Shown here piece after piece: positions 22,626 through 25,264 of a DNA stretch of 25,264 nt (positions are counted from its first letter, which is position 1; the number at the start of each line of letters is the position of its first letter). This stretch comes from a bacterium (GTDB lineage Bacteria > Babelota > Babeliae > Babelales > Vermiphilaceae), in the NCBI GenBank assembly GCA_021827875.1, contig JAKAUA010000084.1, forward strand, positions 1-25,264. Reading direction: 5' to 3'. A program made the translations under genes and the position numbers. A model generated the notes under the pieces. That model saw nothing but the letters and a program-made list of their open reading frames with translations, had not been told where the DNA came from and did no database searches.

Positions 22626-25139
22626 ATGAGATCTTTTTATACGAATATCTTCGCAACATCTATTCTTATGTTGGCAGTTACCGTTCACGCTAGCACACCT
22701 TCTGAATACAAAATTATAGTGCATAGCTCACAAGAAAAAGAGCTTGCACAGCTGATAAGAGAAGCAATGCCCTCATCTGTTCTCATTGATAACATTGCGT
22801 ATACATCAGACGTTATATTGACTGAGGCTGAATTTTTCTACTTAGTGGATATTCCGCGTCAGAGCGTTGTTACAAAAGATCAAATTATACAAGCCATCTT
22901 TTATTTATTACGAAAAAATAAATTTGAAACAATCACCGTATCGTTGCAAAGCGCAGTTTCAGGACATACTCTTCATTTTGATCTTGTCTCTTATTGGACT
23001 CTGGGCAAAATAAAATTGCATGGTTTTATGCTCGGGAAAGAGCGTTATCGCTATTTATATGCTATCGAAAGCGGTGAGCAATTTGATCAACAAAAACATA
23101 ATTATTCTTTAGAACAAATGTATGCTGCATTTAAGCAGGAGGGATATTACAATATCTCTATTGACGATCGTCTTTCTTATGATGATGCGATAAAAGAAGT
23201 TACGGTACATCTTACGTTTAAGCGGGGCAAGATATTTAAAATACGCGATGTTGAAGTTCATATGAACCATGAATTGCAGGAAAAAAATGGTGCATTAGAG
23301 AGAGAAGTTTGTACACGATTACAGCGTTTGCATGGTATCCATTATCAACGACAGCAATTAAATGAGGCTGTGTCACATGTAAAATATTTTTTGCTTGAAG
23401 AAGGATATCTGCAATCAACTATAGAGCTTGAGGAGCGCTTTGATAAGGAGCGATCCAAAGTTGATCTTTCTTTTTTTATAGATTTGGGACCACGCAAAGA
23501 ATTTATTTTTACCGGTAATAGCCATTTTTCAAAACGGCAGCTTCTTGATCATCTGTTGTTGTTTGGACGCTCAGCTCTCATGCTGCCAACCGATCTATTG
23601 CGCGAAGAGATAATCACGCTGTACCAGAATAATGGGTTTAAACAAGTAGCAGTGGATGTACATGAAGAAGAAGACAAACTTTTTTTTATTATTCAAGAAG
23701 GTAGTATCGGAACCGAAGTAGCATCGACAGAAAATGTGATAGTAGAGTCAACTGTGCCAGTACCAGAACAAACAATTGCAGAACAACACAAAAATGCTGT
23801 GTGCGACTCATTTGGCAAAACTATTGTAACAGGAAGTAGCAGATTTCCTTTTGAGTATCTGCTCAGAGAGCTTACCTATGCTCATGGCCAAAATTGGGAT
23901 CCTTTCAATCTCAAGCAGTCGCATTTAGCATTAAAAGATCTTAATCTTTTTGATCATATTCATTTGTATCCATATCAAGGCATGGTGCCACTGGGAGATC
24001 GCCCGGTCCAATTAAAAGCAATGCTTGATAATCCCCTTGAAGTTAGGCTACACACCGGTGCGGGTGCTCAGGGGACGTTGCGTGATCTCACTTTTGACGG
24101 GATTACCTACAAGTTGGGGGGCATGGTACTTTTCAAAAATCCCTTTAATCAGGCGGATTATTTTTTATTAAATGCAGATTTTACCCGGCCATATCGTATT
24201 TTGGAGGTGCAGTACTGGCGCCCATGGCTGTTTAATCGTCCCGTGCGCACGCTTGCACAGGTATATAATAACGCATTTAAATATCCTTCATTGCGCGGGT
24301 TACAGCGTAATTTGTATCAAGTAACACATCAGGGCCTTATGTTAGGCCTGAGTCGCAAATGGACGAATATGGAAATGGGTTGTAATTTTGGCTTTGAATG
24401 GATGGAGACGAATATCAGCAATAAATTGCCTCAAGAAGGTGAATTTAATCGCTTGGTTGCGCGCGCGATTAATTTTGATCCTTGTCTATTGCAAGTAAAA
24501 ATTCCTTATTTGCTTCTTGAGCCAAGTTTGTTTATCAATTATTTGGACGACCAGTTGTATCCGACACAGGGTTTTTTAACCGTACTATCAGCCAAAGGAA
24601 TGTTTCCTCTTGATCGTTGGGGTGAAGATGCGTTGTTTGTTAAATGCATAGCGGAGCAATCGCTCTTTGTGCCGCTTCCCCGTATTCCTGTTATATTGGC
24701 GCTGCGTCTGCGCTTGGGGTACATTATTTTTCAGCGATTTAATAATATTATGCCGTCCGAACGTTTTTATTTAGGAGGTGCATTTTCTTTGCGTAGCTAT
24801 CAAAACGATTTGTGTCCACCGTTAGGAATTGTAGAAAATGGTACCGCCAAGCCTGACTATGTACCACAGGGAGGTAAAGCGATGATAAATATCAATCTTG
24901 AATTACGTTTTCCCTTATATAAGCAGCTGAATGGTGTGGTCTTCCAAGATGTGGGCTTTCTTGATGGAGGGAGCTTGCGGGATCTTGTGCACAGTGATTT
25001 GTTGGCAGGGACAGGCTTTGGGCTCCGCTATAATACCCCCATTGGGCCGATACGTTTTGACATGGGATTCAAGTGGCAAAAACCAGTGCCGGACGTCTCG
25101 TCATTGGCATGGTTTTTAACCCTAGGACAGGCATTTTAA
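22626..25139 (+). CDS. bamA: Omp85-family outer membrane assembly protein (BamA/TamA type)
   Basis: The start is the ATG at 22626, which opens into a signal peptide (residues 1-22, IFATSILMLAVTVHA). A GTG at 22608 is in frame, but it has no ribosome site; the chosen ATG also has only a weak one. Five POTRA-like repeats can be placed at about 57-107, 125-200, 203-288, 291-358 and 396-468, with an acidic, Val/Glu-rich linker (360-392) before the last. The barrel (about 470-837) has the Omp85 hallmarks PSERFYLGGAFSLRSY (710-725) and GLRYNTPIGPIRFDMGF (799-815), and it ends in a terminal Phe. In the loop-6 motif the usual RG(F/Y) is RSY, so the Gly is replaced by Ser. At 837 aa with five POTRAs it fits BamA better than TamA (three). 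It would insert beta-barrel proteins, such as those at 14692 and 20935, into the outer membrane. Confidence 0.82.
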   Translation: MRSFYTNIFATSILMLAVTVHASTPSEYKIIVHSSQEKELAQLIREAMPSSVLIDNIAYTSDVILTEAEFFYLVDIPRQSVVTKDQIIQAIFYLLRKNKFETITVSLQSAVSGHTLHFDLVSYWTLGKIKLHGFMLGKERYRYLYAIESGEQFDQQKHNYSLEQMYAAFKQEGYYNISIDDRLSYDDAIKEVTVHLTFKRGKIFKIRDVEVHMNHELQEKNGALEREVCTRLQRLHGIHYQRQQLNEAVSHVKYFLLEEGYLQSTIELEERFDKERSKVDLSFFIDLGPRKEFIFTGNSHFSKRQLLDHLLLFGRSALMLPTDLLREEIITLYQNNGFKQVAVDVHEEEDKLFFIIQEGSIGTEVASTENVIVESTVPVPEQTIAEQHKNAVCDSFGKTIVTGSSRFPFEYLLRELTYAHGQNWDPFNLKQSHLALKDLNLFDHIHLYPYQGMVPLGDRPVQLKAMLDNPLEVRLHTGAGAQGTLRDLTFDGITYKLGGMVLFKNPFNQADYFLLNADFTRPYRILEVQYWRPWLFNRPVRTLAQVYNNAFKYPSLRGLQRNLYQVTHQGLMLGLSRKWTNMEMGCNFGFEWMETNISNKLPQEGEFNRLVARAINFDPCLLQVKIPYLLLEPSLFINYLDDQLYPTQGFLTVLSAKGMFPLDRWGEDALFVKCIAEQSLFVPLPRIPVILALRLRLGYIIFQRFNNIMPSERFYLGGAFSLRSYQNDLCPPLGIVENGTAKPDYVPQGGKAMININLELRFPLYKQLNGVVFQDVGFLDGGSLRDLVHSDLLAGTGFGLRYNTPIGPIRFDMGFKWQKPVPDVSSLAWFLTLGQAF

Positions 25140-25197
25140 AAACCTATTATATAATGTTGACCAGGTTCAAACACATTTGAGAAAAAAATGGTAAAAT

Positions 25198-25238
25198 AAA
25201 AGGCCTCCAAAACAAACCAATTTTAGGGAGGCCTTTTT
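25198..25238 (+). terminator. Strong rho-independent terminator
   Basis: AAAAGGCCTCC (25198-25208) pairs perfectly with GGAGGCCTTTT (25227-25237), an 11-bp stem with an 18-base loop that ends in a U run (TTTTT). It lies 58 bases after the stop of the BamA-family gene and closes that transcript. The last 26 bases of the window hold nothing I can call. Confidence 0.9.
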
Positions 25239-25264
25239 AAATATGCAGCAATATAAACTGCACA

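Noticed and set aside
25243..25264. ATG near the right edge as the start of another gene
   Set aside because: It follows the terminator by only 4 bases, has no ribosome site, and the window ends after seven codons.

Overview
The window reads as chromosomal DNA of an AT-rich, diderm (two-membrane) bacterium with the standard stop codons and good Shine-Dalgarno sites. A large share of its genes encode exported proteins of no recognisable family, next to an Omp85 protein, an MCE/MlaD protein, a type II secretion pseudopilin operon and secreted WD40-repeat proteins. This mix resembles the host-dependent Dependentiae (TM6) lineage. That placement is an inference from gene content and style, because no rRNA or marker gene is present.

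Layout. (1) 89-4238, minus strand: a tight four-gene operon. It starts with a 934-aa exported protein ending in a proline-rich linker and a polymorphic-toxin-like C-terminal domain, continues with two tandem paralogous candidate immunity genes, and ends with a small unknown gene. (2) 4264-6591: small exported or membrane proteins of unknown role, a GC-rich inverted-repeat island (4941-5044) and clear terminators. (3) 6709-13662, plus strand: gspF-gspG-gspH-gspI-gspJ-gspK with overlapping genes, followed without a visible terminator by an MlaD-type MCE protein that carries a long beta-rich C-terminal extension, and by a small exported protein. The secretin, ATPase, GspL/M, prepilin peptidase and MlaE/F genes are not in the window. 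(4) 13714-14673: two divergent small membrane protein genes (one MauE/DoxX-like) around a perfect inverted repeat that overlaps a promoter. (5) 14692-16053: a porin-like outer membrane beta-barrel. (6) 16275-16643: two short genes, one Lys-rich (51 aa) and one Asn/His/Cys-rich (60 aa, probable metal binder), ending in a strong terminator. (7) 16733-17278: a non-coding stretch with two GC-rich palindromic repeats. (8) 17279-20919: two tandem paralogous secreted WD40 proteins. (9) 20935-22440 (minus): a second outer membrane beta-barrel candidate. (10) 22626-25139: a BamA/TamA-family protein followed by a strong terminator.

Functionally the window is about the cell envelope and export. The Omp85 protein would insert the two barrel proteins. 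The GspF-K set would build the pseudopilus of a type II secretion system that could export Sec-dependent proteins such as the WD40 pair. The MlaD-like protein would carry lipid between the membranes. The most interesting locus is the toxin/immunity-like operon at the left end. Those functional links are inferred from families and neighbourhood, not shown by the sequence. Positions and residue numbers were worked out by hand; no database search was possible.
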